Shown piece after piece: positions 1 to 11,844 of a stretch of DNA of 64,000 nt. Position 1 is the first letter of the stretch; every line of letters begins with the position of its first letter. Under the pieces are notes generated by a model. That model searched no databases, was not told the origin of the DNA, and worked only from the letters and a program-made list of their open reading frames with translations. The translations under genes and the position numbers were made by a program. The stretch is from assembly GCA_015680685.1 (NCBI GenBank), contig MNCI01005010.1, forward strand, positions 432,509 to 496,508, written 5' to 3'. The DNA is from Gnetum montanum. Taxonomy: Eukaryota > Streptophyta > Gnetopsida > Gnetales > Gnetaceae.

Positions 1-129
1 AAGTCAATAAATGAAGGACTATATAGACTTTAGACTATTAAATGTAACTGCTTTTAAGAACTAGTTTCCTTTATCGTTTGTTGAATAAGTATTAGATACC
101 ATCATAGGGCATAAATATTATAGTTTTCT

Positions 130-590
130 AGATGAATATAGTGATTATTATTAGATCTAAATTGCTCCAAAGGATAAATTTAAGATCATCTTCATGAGTC
201 CCAAGGGAATATTTTATATGTAAAGAAATTTCTTTTAATCTCTACAATGCTCATACAATATTTCAAAGACTTTTTCTTAGCATATTTAAAAAATAAATTA
301 GTAATAGTATGAAGGTATTTATGAATGATTTCTCAACATGTGGTTCTACATTTTAAGCAAGCCTTGGACAACCTTGAGAATGTATTAAAATGATGTGTTA
401 AAATTAATCTTAAGCTCAATTATTAGAAAATTCATCTAATGGTCTAAGAAAGTATAGTTCTTAGGCACATAATTTTAGAGAAATTGATTAAGGTGAGCCT
501 AGAGAAGATAAAGGTCATATGAGACATCACCCAAAGGTGACAAATAATCAAAATGTTAGATCATTTCTAATCAATACTAGATACTAAATA
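130..590 (+). pseudogene. Ty3/gypsy reverse transcriptase remnant
   Basis: Broken plus-strand translation resembles the second half of a Ty3/gypsy reverse transcriptase, of the Tat/Ogre kind. Visible in order are a stretch like the 'K..F.SP.G.F.Y' strand (about 160-225), a helix reading QALDNLENVLK (about 355-390), then KINLKLN, KIHLMV, a stop, and ESIVLRHII (about 400-480). The last part corresponds to the family motif of the 'HFMV.EGIVLGH' type. The region after about 560 faintly follows the connection to RNase H. Several stops and frameshifts are present and no start or end of an element is seen. It lies in the opposite orientation to the large nested element that begins at about 1.86 kb. 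Confidence 0.6.
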
Positions 591-639
591 ATATTTATTA
601 AGGGTTTCTCCAAGATTGAAAAACCAGTAGTTGAGATAA

Positions 640-1030
640 TGATAGGGATCCTACTAGTTTTGACCAATGAGATTTATTATACAAAATATAATGTGATCTG
701 GTCATAACCTTGAAAGATAATGTTGAGTGGATTGTCAAGAATACTTATGTATATTGTTGCATTTAAATATATATATATATATATATATATATAGATATAA
801 AATAAAAATAAAACTCATGTTCCTATGGTGGAAATTATAGAGAGAATATTTATAATTTTATATTTTATATTTTTTATGAATTTTATAAATATTAGAATAA
901 AATAATAGTAAATACATATGAATCACAATCTTTCATGGAGATAGGCACAACACTCAAAAATACTCACACATGTTGCAGTCCCTTATGGAATAGATGTAAG
1001 ATCACATACAGAAAGTAATAAAATGACCCT
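640..1030. repeat. Dispersed repeat R1, copy a
   Basis: About 390 bases align by eye with 45945-46335 in the same orientation. Shared landmarks include ATTATAGAGAGAATATTTATA (849-869 against 46131-46151), the run AATAATAGTAAA, and a block around TCCCTTATGGAA. An (AT)n run (767-793) is present only in this copy. The repeat begins just behind a gypsy-like RNase H/RT remnant in both places, so it is probably internal or downstream sequence of the same decayed retroelement family. No coding sense is apparent. Confidence 0.65.
767..793. repeat. (AT)n microsatellite
   Basis: An uninterrupted AT dinucleotide run of 27 bases inside dispersed repeat R1. The other R1 copy at about 46.05 kb has only a short AT-rich stretch here, so the expansion happened after the copies diverged. 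Confidence 0.95.
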
Positions 1031-1855
1031 TGTGAAATTCATTAATGAGAGACTCATGGATTCTTGATAACCAATGATACATCAATGTTAAACAAATTCC
1101 TTCACCTTAGATGATCAAATATTATCCTATTCTTAACTTGAACAACTTTCTATCATAAACAATAATGGACAAGGGTGGAGAAAAAGAGATGAAGAATGGA
1201 TGATGGTAAGAGAGAGAAGGTAAAAGTGCAACATCACCAAATCCTTATCCAATCATTCAATTACCTCATGGGAGCACATGAGCACATCCTACACTCCACA
1301 AGAGATCCAATATTACATCCCTTTACTACTATTCATCCACATAATGAAAATATTCTTCTAAGTTCCCCTTCTAAGTGCAACATCATACCTACCTCTACTA
1401 GTGTTATTTATCCTTGATTATTTCATGGTCCAATCATTAGTGAAATAAAACTAAGACAACATGTTGTAGAAGATCTAAAAGTTATGATTTTGATTTGATC
1501 TTCCTCCATCTATGCAAATATGCATAGAAAGTTCTCCAAATTTTTCTTTACAAAAAACCTTTTATTGATCCTTCTAGGTACACTAACTGATCTCAATTCA
1601 ATGATGAAAAGATGATGGGCATGGTTATTATTATGCTATTATTATTAACTAAACACATGAGTCTTTCATGGGCATGATTCATTATTAAGTTCAAAAATGT
1701 AAAAATATTAACTGAACATACCAACCTTATTAAAATACATAAACAAACAAAATAGTGGAAAAGAAAGAAAATTAGACATGGCATGAAGGATTCATCTCAC
1801 ATGACTAATCCATGTCCATCACCTAATAGACCTCTAAGTGTAAAATGCAAGATTG
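1031..1855. other. Unassigned AT-rich sequence downstream of T1 pol
   Basis: No gene or motif was recognised. Short open frames (for example 1196-1417) have no family resemblance. The position immediately downstream of the T1 integrase C-terminus (T1 is on the minus strand) makes it likely 3' untranslated sequence of T1, but no polypurine tract or LTR could be identified. Confidence 0.4.
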
Positions 1856-3060
1856 ATCATTATGTACTCTCAAAGAAGAAAGATATTTTTTGTAGTACTT
1901 TAGGCATTTTCCATTGACTGAAAAAATCTTATCTAGCCCATCTAGGTGGTAGATATTTGCTACACAAAACTATTGACAAGAGTGGATGATGTATGTTCTT
2001 TTCCATTAAAATTGAAAATTCACCAAATAGGAAAAGCGTGACCTATTGAAATAGAGGATCTTATTGTTATGTTTGAAATTATATTATCTTGCACAACATC
2101 ATGATGGAACTTGATATGGGAATGTTCTAATTTGTTACACATTAAGAAAATATTGTAATTCTCATCAAAACAATTGAGACTAATCAACCTCTCTTTTTGT
2201 GCAGAATTAAAGGTAATATCAAAATCTACAATACTACCCAAGGTTTTAATTTCAAGATCAATGAGAATTCATGAAAACTATCCATATACTAGCTCAAATG
2301 GTATGTAATCAACAAGATTATTTCATGTTTTTTGATAGACTCAAAGAGAATCATTAAGCTTATTAATCTAGTCTCTTCTATACCTACTAACCATTTTTCT
2401 AAGTATTCTAAATGTTTCATGATTTTTAACTTTCACCTAGTCATTGTTCTATGGATAATAAGGGAGAGTTAATTTATGATTGATCCCATAAGATTTAAAG
2501 AAATTCTTGAAGGCATTAATAGGAAAGTATGTACCATTATAAAAGGTTAAGATTTAAGGAATACTAAACCTCTGAAGCACATTATTCTAGAGGAAGTTTT
2601 TTGTAGTAGTAGATAAGTAATCCTTAATAATAGCATCTTCTATCCACTTTGTATAATAGTCTATATGTACAAACATGCTTTGTATAATAGTCTATTTGTA
2701 CAATAATGTATGCTTTACCACTTAAGGTTAAAGAAATGGAACCAATAAATTCAATCCTCCATATGTCAAAGAACTCTAGTAGTTGGATCCAATGATACAA
2801 TCCTTACATATCTAAATACATACCTTTCTCACATTAGCACTTTTTATAGCAATAAATAAAGTATTCAACATCATGAAACATGATAGGCCAAAAATAGTCC
2901 ACAAGTAGTATCTTTATCATGGTTTTCTTTCTAGCATAGTGTCCAGTGCATACACCATGGTGTGCATGAGCTAAGATTGCATTTTAGCTCTATTCTAGAA
3001 TATACCATCTTACTAGGTGATTAGGACATCTCTTATAAATATGTTCTTTAATAACCAAGT
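1856..3060 (-). pseudogene. T1 integrase, decayed
   Basis: Read on the minus strand, the order is: a zinc-binding-like region ending in a segment like 'C..C' (about 2820-2960); a core containing DYYTKWIEDAII (about 2630-2665), matching the 'DYFTKW.EA' motif around the first catalytic aspartate; a segment equivalent to 'GQVEV.N.....IL.K' (about 2390-2460); the Tat/Ogre signature AQKERLISLN (about 2185-2215); and a C-terminal part ending in VNGKCLKYYKKYL (about 1865-1905). The catalytic glutamate region is present as GQVEV-like codons but with stops around it. A 31-bp tandem duplication at 2647-2708 shifts the frame inside the core. Multiple stops make this non-functional. Confidence 0.65.
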
Positions 3061-3089
3061 AAGGCCTTAAACTAGTGCTATAATTATTG

Positions 3090-3422
3090 TATTTTTTACT
3101 TATTTCACCTAGGAGGAATCTTATGAACCATTAGGTAGTTGAGAATGTCTATGAACCATGGGCATTCATGTCCTTTCTTTAAGTTAAAAATGACCTTACA
3201 AATGTGGTTATATGGAAAGTCATTAAGAAGTGAACCTTCTTCTTTATTACTAATTTACAATCATGAAAAATGATCTACTAGCATATTTTTAGATCCTTTG
3301 TGATTGATCATGTGAAGATCTAACTTCTATAAAAGAATCAACCATTGAGTAACCTACAGGCTGATATCTAGTTTTTTCATGAGGAACTAGAGAGTTCTAT
3401 AATTAGTGTGGATGAATATTTT
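3090..3422 (-). pseudogene. T1 RNase H, 3' half
   Basis: Minus-strand translation starts at the G1 insertion point with IFIHT (like 'V.VHTDH'), then QWLILL, KLDLHMINHKGSKNMLVDHFS (the 'ADHLS.L' end of RNase H), and a linker toward the integrase. The upstream half of the domain is 15.5 kb away at 18939-19130, because G1 inserted between the codons for GCK and IFIHT. In-frame stops are present. Confidence 0.6.
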
Positions 3423-3969
3423 TGGATCATGATAACTTCAATTTTCTTTAACCCTTCAAAGACACCAAATCTAGAAATAAAAAAAAATGAGAAATAATTC
3501 AACTGCTAGAAAAGCCAAAAAAACTAGCTATCTTTAATTAAATCGAGAATATTATAATTAAAATTGAATCGAAACCTAGTCATATTCAATCCTCACACAC
3601 TTAATACTATTTTAGAGCATGAATCTCTACAATCATAAATTGATTGATATTAATGCAATGTTCAATTAATCTAGATCTCTCCACACATAGTTCTCTAATT
3701 AGATGCACATCCTCTCATGAAATCTTTTTCTTCCAACTCTCTTTCTTTCTTTTTCTCTTTTCATTGATCTCAACAAGCAACCCAACTTTTATATTTATCC
3801 CAAACATAAATTTGAAAACATCTATTCTTTTGGTTAGATGTTCCCTAGGTAATTGGGATGTCTCCATGTTTTTTTAGATTATAGCAAAGACATCTCTCTA
3901 GATTTCCAAAACTACAAATTAATCAATTAAAGGAATGAAACAAGTCTTGGAAGAAGTATTCCTACACTA
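3423..3969 (-). repeat. G1 3' LTR
   Basis: About 547 bases aligning with the 5' LTR at 18424-18933. Shared blocks include CAATTTTCTTTAA, CATTCAATCCTCACACAC and CTACAAATTAATCA. The right edge is set by comparison with G2 and G4 (start TAGTGTAGGAA on the minus strand). The left edge (minus-strand end GATCCA) is set by alignment to the 5' LTR end. It is shorter than the 0.85-0.9-kb LTRs of the G2 and G4 copies and is a different subfamily. Confidence 0.7.
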
Positions 3970-3984
3970 GCTTTTCCACCATTT

Positions 3985-5578
3985 AAAAAGTGAACTTAGG
4001 TGAACAAGGAAGTAGGGATTGAAGTGATCCCCCACTTAACCAGTTTGGTCTCATGGACACATATAGCATCATCAATAGTTTAATCGTCCCTATGGATCAA
4101 GTACTCATGCCTCATCACTTAACAAGTCTTGGAAGATTATTTCTTCTTTTGTACAATTGTCTTCCACTCTTATGAAGGCTTGGACTTGTTAATAGTTCAC
4201 TTTAACTCATCAATGCTACCTTAGAAGATTTCATCATCCACCAACCCATGCTAATGAATAAGATCTATAATATTAAATACAAAAGACATACCCACATCAT
4301 TTGATAAGTTAATTTCAAAAGCGTTCTCATTAATTTTAATCTTTATCTTGAATGGACCCATCTTATTAACTTTCAACATTATGAAGTTGATACCTTTTAA
4401 CCTTTTCTTCTTCAAATGCATCTAAAAAAATTCATCAATATTAAATTTTAACTTACTCTTTTCAACATTTTTCTTAAGGACTCTTTCTTTAGCCTTCTTC
4501 TCAAGATTAGCCTTCACTTGAGCATGAAGATCTTTCATCTATTACACAAAATCAACACTCAATTGAGCTTCTTCATTAGAGCTTCTAACATCATTGACCA
4601 TCTTTGGACTAAATCCCTAATTAACCTCAAATGGTATTTTTCTAACAATAAGATAAATATTATTGTAAGAAAATTCATTATTACACAACAAATTTTTCCA
4701 CTAATTGGCTTGTCCTTCACATAGATACCTTAAAATATTTAATAAATATTTATTGATTACTTTAGTTTGACCATCAAATTTTGGATGATATGCACTAGAA
4801 AAATTCAACTTTGTCCCTAAAAGTTTTGAAAGGAACCTCCAAAAATGATTAGTAAATGTGGAGTCTCTATCACTAATAATATTTAAAGGAATCCCATTTA
4901 AATTCAAAACATGCTAGGAAAATAAATTTGCAACATGAGATGCATTACTTATCCTTTTTACAGAATTAAAGATGCCTTCTTGGAGAATCTATCCACCACC
5001 ATAAAGATAGCATCACTACCACTTTTGGTCTTCACAATCTTACTCATAAAATTCATTGACATACTTTCACATGAACCCTTGGGAATTACAAAAGGCATAT
5101 AGTATCCCTCAACACCTTTATCTCTCTATAATTTTTGACATGTCAAACACTCTTTAATAAATTTGAACATTTTAGGTGAAAAATAGTACCTACCCATAAT
5201 CTCTAATGTTTTATCTCTTTATTTATGATATTCTATGATACCACAATTATTTTTAATTAAATGTTTTCTTCTAAAATCATAATTGAAAACATAAATTTTT
5301 CTATTCTTGAATAGCAATTCATTTTGAATATGATAGTCCCTCCATTGGTCTATCCTGCTCAACAATGGTTCCTTGATAATTCTCCAAACCTACCCAAAAT
5401 TAGGATCATGTTGATATAAATTAGCAAAATCATCCATACTTTCCACATGAGATATATTAAAATTCGCCACATGCATCGTAGAAAATGCATCTACTACCAC
5501 ATTGGAGTTTCCACTCTTGTACTTGAGTATAAAATTAAACTCCTACAATTGTACCACCCACTTCATATGTTTGACATT
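3985..5578 (-). pseudogene. G1 integrase with chromodomain-like tail and RNase H end
   Basis: On the minus strand, the end of RNase H (LNVKHMKWV, 5545-5578, then KYKSGNSNVVVDA) leads into the integrase. The core contains VVDRFSK (near 5000), SDRDSTFTNHFWRFL and YHPKFDGQTKVINKYL (4710-4870). The family's catalytic glutamate is replaced by lysine (codon 4761-4763). The C-terminal part has INENAFEINLSNDVGM (about 4290-4340) and a chromodomain-like RHEYLIH (about 4140). The element's polypurine-like tract and 3' LTR follow. Many stops. The 5' continuation of RNase H lies beyond the copia insertion at 11845. Confidence 0.7.
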
Positions 5579-5583
5579 CAAGT

Positions 5584-6729
5584 TGAGAATTCAGAACTTA
5601 GAAGGGAGGTTGAATAAGTTTCCGAAATCACAGGTTGAATAAGTTTCCGAAATCACAAGTTGAATAGCCATAAACACCACACTCAAATTTTATGTGGTTT
5701 CCCAACTTAGGTACGTTCATACTCAGAGGGTAAAATTCTTATACACCTCCAGACATTATTTCTTAAAAATGTGGTTTGAAGGGTATCACACCTTGTACAA
5801 GCTCTAAGATTTACACTAGAGTATTTCGTCTTTGCAAAATCACTCAACCTCACAAGGTCTTGACAAGCTTAGAATGTGATTTTATGGATCCCACAACCTT
5901 TACAAAATTGAGCTCCACTCCAGAGTGTTTTAATGCTACACAAATAGTCAATCCTGTAGGATCTTGACAAGCTCAATTATAATGCCTTCTCAGAAGAAGC
6001 ACGTCAACCTTGCATGACTACAAGATAAGTAAAAATACAAGGAAAGAATGTAACTTAAATTATAGGCTCTTGTACTTTGAAGCACAATCTTACAAGTAAT
6101 CAAACAAATGATATGAAAAATAAGTACACAAGTATAATACAATAGAATATCCAATTATTTCTTTGATGATGATAATGCTTGCATAATTCCCAAGAGTTTG
6201 AAGTCTTCTTATAGCCTTAGAGTTTCCAAAAATAACTCAGAATTAATGCAAAAGCTAACTAATGACTAGTGTAGATGTCTCCTTCAATATTAGGATGTCT
6301 CTTTGAAATCAACTTCAACTTTGGAGAGACATCTCTTTTAAAGATGGAATGTCTTTGGGGAGATGTATTCTTTCAAAAGGAGACATCTCCTCTTTTTGGG
6401 AGACATCTTCCTATGAATGCACTTCTCTTAGCCAAGACATATTCTATTCCTTAGAGATGACTTCTCAGCTTTTGAGATCTAGTTCTTGGAAATTTTTCCT
6501 ATTTTATTTAGCTTCTTTCCAATCCTTGAAGCATCTTCATTTGACTTGTAGCCTTTATTTTTATCCATTCTTGTCCATGCTCTTATCTTGCCCATGTAGT
6601 CTCCACTTTAACGTCTCTTTGTAGATTTCAATTTTTGAGTTCTCATTCATGCACTACAAAATCATCAGATTCCAAAACATTCTCTGTTCTCCACTTTCCT
6701 TAAGGTTTTGAAATGCCAAAAGGTCAAAA
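5584..6729 (-). repeat. Copia 3' LTR (1146 bp)
   Basis: Aligns with 11101-11839. It is about 400 bp longer because the block at about 5710-6080 is missing from the 5' LTR. It also holds a 25-26-base tandem duplication (about 5613-5662, unit containing TTGAATAAGTTTCCGAAATC). The region 6273-6408 is dense in AGATGTCT/AGACATCT motifs (exact copies at 6273, 6327, 6381 and 6401), also present in the other LTR and in LTRs of unrelated elements here. Confidence 0.85.
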
Positions 6730-6746
6730 ATCTCCCCCTTTTTGTT
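6730..6746 (-). other. Copia polypurine tract
   Basis: On the minus strand the sequence directly before the 3' LTR reads CAAAAAGGGGGAGATTT, a textbook polypurine tract for plus-strand DNA priming. It fixes the orientation of the element and the edge of the LTR. Confidence 0.85.
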
Positions 6747-6999
6747 GATGTCCAATACGTAAGAAAATGGGTGAGTCGATAAACAATTTAAATAACAATA
6801 ACCAATAAAAATATTAAGACATAAATTCCAAAGGTAGCCAAGGTTATAGCTACAATAATGGCTCTAAAGATCAAGGCATAGTGTAGAGATCTCATGAAAT
6901 CAAAAAATAAAATATATTATGAAAAGGCAAAACCTATCTCCATAATAATGCAATAAAACACATAATCATAATATAGAAGCATAATTTGTTCACACAACA

Positions 7000-8600
7000 T
7001 ACAGTTATTGAAACATCCTCATCATGTACAAAAAACACATATGTGCAAGTCCAAAACAAAAATAACATATGTGTGCACCATCAAACTATCCATAAACCAC
7101 CTCAATCTCTCTTCCCCCTTTTTGGAAATTAGGAAAAAGAAGGGATGAGCCAAGGACTCTAATCACCGACTTCTATGACATCTTTGGAGCCCTCATCTGA
7201 AGCAACTGTAGCACAAGAAGGTTTCTAAGTCTTCTCCTCATCATCATCACTATTGGTATTGGCACTAGAGACATGTTGATCAACATCATCATCCAAAGAT
7301 GGTACCTAGAAAGGAGCTCCTTATGGATGAAACTTAACTTGAAATCGAGATGAAGCTAGTGGATCCTACTAGGATGGAGCTAGCTAAGAAGATGAGGACT
7401 CACCCTTTCTTTGATAGTTAAGGGGATTAATATGCCTCCATTGGGACAAATTTCAAAGATTATCTCCATGGATTGTTGATAAAAAGACCTAGGAGCATCA
7501 TCTTAATGAGAAAAATTGGGACCAAGCTACATGGGATCAAGATGCTTCCCCTAGACATGTGCTAGTGATGCATCAGGCTCCTTTGAATTGGATGCAGTTC
7601 CTGAGTCATAGGTCTAGGAAGATCTAGTTGCTACCAAATGGCTTGATGTAGTAGGAAGTTCCTCATCACTATTTGAAATGGGAGGAGTAGTAATCTCCTT
7701 AAACTACTACCTTTAGGAGGAAGAGGTACACTTGCTACATCCATTCTCTTATAGAGGTAAGAGAGATTCCTGCCAATCATCCCCTAGGTATAATCAAACG
7801 ATCGAAGTAGCTTATTTATGGAAGATCTCACTTGTCCACTAATAGATTTGTATGTTCTTAACTAAGGAGAGGCTCAGGAGAGTGATGCTAATCTCTTCTT
7901 CTACTGGGACTAAGGTGGCCTGGTGTTGGGTCCTACTTCATCAGTATAAGAGGAGCTCTTCTTCTTTGCATACTTACTAAGGCTCATCTTACTTTCAATC
8001 AAAGGCATCTCTAAAATGGATACACCTCTCTAATAGATCAACAAGCTAATGAGGTGAGGGTGCCCAAGGATTCTCTCCTTGATTATCAAACTCAACATGT
8101 CACGATAGAGAGTATGACCCAAGTCCAATGGTTTCTCTATAAGAAGGAAATACAAAACAAATGACTAGGGAGACAACAAATAATTATAGCTTATCCATTT
8201 TACAATGATTTTATGAAAAATAGTGAGTAGTAGGATGGAAGCATCTGGTGCCATCTAACTCCTATAAATTCTCCCACTACAAAGAGACATTAACTCCCTA
8301 AATAATGCATCACAAAATTCATCTTGGAAAATGGGAATTACACCATTTGTAAAAATATCATTCATGGGATTAATGGAAATCCTAAAGACATCAAAACTAG
8401 ATATCCAAATAAGTACATTAATCACTTAAGGAGACACATCAATAACCAAACCTCTAACCATGGTAGTAAAATCCCCAACAATAGCATTTGTAATGACAAT
8501 GATACTATAAAACTCCTAAATGAGAATTTTAGGCAGACAAAAATATATGGAAATGAAGGTAATCCAGTTTAACACTTAGAAGAAACTCATTCATGCTTGT
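7000..8600 (-). pseudogene. Unidentified copia internal coding remnant, possibly envelope-like/plant-transposon ORF
   Basis: Minus-strand frames show an acidic, serine/proline-rich stretch (about 7160-7990; pieces such as SDDDEEKT and ASVPLPPKGSSLRRL). Upstream is a hydrophobic piece with FHPTTHYFS, CKMDKL and FVVSLVICFVF (about 8090-8250). Some plant LTR elements carry an extra ORF of this sort instead of, or in addition to, pol, and the segment resembles that class only weakly. Stops and frame changes are frequent. No reverse transcriptase or integrase motif was seen here. Confidence 0.3.
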
Positions 8601-8909
8601 TTCCTTTGTTGTGGAAAGGAAAGAGAATGCTTAGAAATGATGAAAATGGTTTGAGTTACCTAAAACTAGTGCTATGTAGAGATGGATTTGGCCTAGGGGT
8701 TGTAGGTCCTTAGATTGCTGGTGGATGCTCCATTTGACTTCTTCTTAGATGATGCCCTTGATGTTCCAACCTTCTTGTGGGCCATGGATGCTCAAATCAT
8801 TATTGTAGATGAATCCGTAGTCATCTTCCCTTGGTCATCTCACTGAAAATGAATAAAAAAGAAAGGTTTTGATTTATATAATCATGCCAAATGAGTATTT
8901 TTAACAAAA

Positions 8910-9100
8910 GAGTAGATGTTTCTTTGAAAGATAGACGTCTCATCTGTGTCTAAAATTAGCAAGTAGACATCCTCTTTGCAAAATAAGTGTCTCATCCACA
9001 TTGAGAAAAAACACAAGTAGATGTCTCATTTTAGAAGTAGACATCTCTTTTTGAAAGTAGACATATCATAGGATATGTCTCCTAGTAGATATCTCAACAA
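8910..9100. other. Internal cluster of AGACATCT-like motifs in the copia element
   Basis: A 190-base stretch between the gag and the downstream ORF remnant contains about ten imperfect copies of a 10-mer like GTAGACATCT or its complement. Exact AGATGTCT is at 9019-9026 and exact AGACATCT at 9039-9046. The same motif is clustered in both LTRs of this element. No coding role is evident. Confidence 0.6.
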
Positions 9101-9689
9101 GATGGGGTTTTGCAAGATAAAGCACATGGATGGTTGCCAAAGATTATAGTCTTAAAATATACTTAAAATGAATTTAAAACTTACCTCTACTTACCCTGCT
9201 TACTAACAGAAATCAAAGTTCCTAGTAAGCTTGAGAATGAGATTCCTCTTTTGATGTTTCTCTTCTCATACAAACTTCTTTGATTTTTGAGGCTTGGCTC
9301 CCTTTCAAAAAGTTGCTAGAGAGGTTCTTCTCATTATCATGTTCCTTTCTTTTGATCCTTCATACTTTCTTAACTCCCTTTTCTTTTTGAGTTATCCTTC
9401 ATTTCCTTTTACCCTAGAAGATTTGGGTAAGACCAAGAAGTCTTATGATACAACAAGCTATTCATATGATAAAACTTTAAATTGTGATTCCATTTATTGT
9501 GTCTAAATCTATTATAGTAATAACATCTAACCTTTCTAATATAATTAAAGTAATTAAACCTTAGAGTTACCTTTTGGTTACCTGTAGTGCTAGTGGTTAC
9601 CTCAATCTTTGAAGTGCTTTTTGTTTAGATGAGATTGTTGTAGATGCTTGTTCCTATTAACAACATCCTAGACCATTTTTGTCATTTGG

Positions 9690-11043
9690 ACTTCTTTCCT
9701 ATCCAAGAACCATCTAAAGGAACTCTATTTCTTTGACCAGCCTTTCATTTATGAGTTTGGTATGTGTAGGTTCTTCCATAATTTGCTCATAAGACTTGGT
9801 TAGTTTTTCATTTTCAGCCCTTAGGTCTAAGATTTCTTTTGTAATATCTTAAATCCTTATATTCAATGAAGAAATGTCTTGATCCTTGATTTTTAGTTGT
9901 TTATTAAACTTTGTGCAAATATTTTAAAAAGATAAATGTTCATTACACAAAATTTCATACCTCTCTTCCTCATTTTCAAATTCATCATCTAAGAGGCTAA
10001 CACCATAATATATGAGAGCCATGCAAATGAGATGTGAATCTTTTGTGGCCTCATCCACCTCTTCTTTACTTTATTATCCATCATCCCAGTTTGCAAAGAA
10101 GTTGATCTTTTCTTCATCCATATCACTTTTGTCCCTCCATTACAACCTATCATTACTAGGACATTTAGAGGCCACATGGTCTCCTCCACTACATACCCAA
10201 CATTCTATTGAAGAAGAATCAAAATTATAATTTGAAATTTTTTTACCTCTTTCCTTATCTTTAATTTGATTGGATCCTTGTTGACTAGAACTCTTATTCC
10301 TTTTTTCCATAAGCCTTTACATCCTTCTAGATAGATCTTCTTTGCTACTCACATTTTGCTCAATAGGTTCCTTTTTCTTTGAGGTAGACTTTAGGGTTAT
10401 GGGATTTTCTTTTATTACCCCTTCTCTTATGAGGTTCATTTCATAAGCAAGAAGAGCACTTTGGAGCTCTTCAAATTTTAAAATTAAAAATTCTCTAATC
10501 TCTTCCATGGCTGTAACCTTAGGTCTAAATTTTGGTTGTAGAGTCCTAATCATTTTTATTATTACATCACTTTTAGGTAAGTCCTTGCTTATGCCCCTGA
10601 TTTCCACAACAAGATCGTTTGCCCTAGAGAAATAATCTTTTATCTTTTCGCCTCTCATTCTAAGCTTATCATACTCACTTTGCAAAACTAAAAGTTTAGA
10701 TTGCATAACTATCAATGTTCCCTCATAGGTAGCTTCTAAAGTTTCCCAAATTTCTTTTGCATTTTTACATATAGCTACTCTATTAAATTCACATTTATTA
10801 AATGCATAATATAAACATTTTTTTTCTTTAGAATCATGCATAAAGTTATATCTTTCTTCTTATGTCCACTTGCTCCAGGGCTTGATGGCCTTTGTTGTGC
10901 TATCAACAAGTAGTGTGTAGCCTTCAAGGATGGACTCCCATACTTCGAACTTCATAGACTCAAAAAAGCCTTGCATCCTCACCTTCTAATAGGCAAAGTT
11001 GAATCCATGAAATAGTAGTGGCTTTCTATAGGATGTTCCCTCC
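9690..11043 (-). pseudogene. Copia gag (UBN2/retrotran_gag type) with CCHC zinc knuckle and coiled coil
   Basis: Minus-strand gag starts at an ATG at 11041-11043 (MEGTSYRKP), 43 bases after the primer-binding site. After two early stops there is a 174-residue open frame (10317-10841) with the copia capsid-type signature: EIWETLEATYEG, LLVLQSEYDKLRM, KIKDYFSR, then LQPKFRPKVTAMEE. A complete zinc knuckle CWVCSGGDHVASKC (C-x2-C-x4-H-x4-C) lies at 10161-10202. Further downstream is a charged, leucine-rich segment likely to form a coiled coil (EIEFL, LRAENEKLTKSYEQIMEE, about 9720-9860). In a functional element gag would form the virus-like particle. Here stops at several points prevent that. Confidence 0.75.
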
Positions 11044-11086
11044 ATAATTCACTCTTGAAAGTTGATGTCGAATGAAAGAGTACCAG

Positions 11087-11098
11087 TCTTCGATACCA
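11087..11098 (-). other. Copia primer-binding site
   Basis: The minus-strand sequence two bases after the 5' LTR end reads TGGTATCGAAGA, resembling the usual plant site complementary to the 3' end of initiator tRNA-Met (TGGTATCAGAGC). It defines the left edge of the 5' LTR. Confidence 0.75.
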
Positions 11099-11100
11099 CT

Positions 11101-11839
11101 TGAGGATTGAAGACCTAGTAGGGGGTTTGAATAAGTTTCCCAAATTACAAGCTGAACATATACAAAAATCACACTTAAATTTTACTTTAAAGTAGAGTTC
11201 TAAAAATAATCAAATGAATGATATGACAGATGAAGTACACAAGTACAATAGAATAGAATAGAAAATGATTGCTTTGAGGTTGATAATACTTGCATAATTT
11301 CCAAGAATTTGAAATCTTCTTCTATCCTTAGAGTTTCCAAAAATACCTTAGAATTTTTGCAACGGCTAACTAACAACTAGTGTAGACATCTCCTTTGATA
11401 TTGGGACATATCTTTAAAATTAGCTTTAACTCTATAGAGATGTATCCTTTTAATATGGGACATCTCTAAGGAGATGTCTTCTTTCCAAAGGAGACATCTC
11501 CTATTTTTGGGAGAGATCTTCCTGTGAATGCACTCCTCTTAGCTAAGACATCTTTTATTCCTTAAATATGTATTCTCAAATTTTGAGCTCTAGTTCTTGA
11601 GGCATTCTCCTACTAATTTGGCTTCTTCCTAATCCTTGAAGTATCTTCGTATGACTCATAGCCTTCACTTTTATCCATGCTTGTCCATGCTCTTATCTTG
11701 CCCATGCAGTCTCCACTTTGACCTCACTTTGTAGATCTCACTTCTTGAGTTCTCATCCATGCCCTAAAAAATCATCACATTCCACAACATTCTATGTTCT
11801 TCATTTTCCTTAAGGTTTTTACATACCAAAATTTCAACA
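11101..11839 (-). repeat. Copia 5' LTR (739 bp)
   Basis: Runs (minus) from TGTTGAAATTTTGG at 11839 to a CA at 11101, next to the primer-binding site. It aligns with 5584-6729 along its whole length but lacks the block of about 400 bases around 5710-6080, with ATTTTA and CTTTGAAG-like sequence at the break, so the difference looks like a deletion in this copy. It contains the same AGACATCT-rich part (about 11385-11545). Confidence 0.85.
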
Positions 11840-11844
11840 CAAGT

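Larger units (their letters stand above)
5584..11839 (-). mobile_element. Ty1/copia-type LTR element nested in G1, gag without recognisable pol
   Basis: A 6256-bp insertion bounded by TG...CA and by identical 5-bp duplications CAAGT (5579-5583 and 11840-11844). Removing it joins the G1 RNase H frame (HKAL...NVKHMKW). It has a 3' LTR (5584-6729), a G-rich polypurine tract next to it, a gag region with zinc knuckle (9690-11043), an initiator-Met-type primer-binding site (about 11087-11098) and a 5' LTR (11101-11839). I could not find integrase, reverse transcriptase or RNase H motifs in the 2.9 kb between the gag region and the polypurine tract, so it appears non-autonomous. The intact target duplication makes it one of the youngest insertions of the stack. 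Confidence 0.85.
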
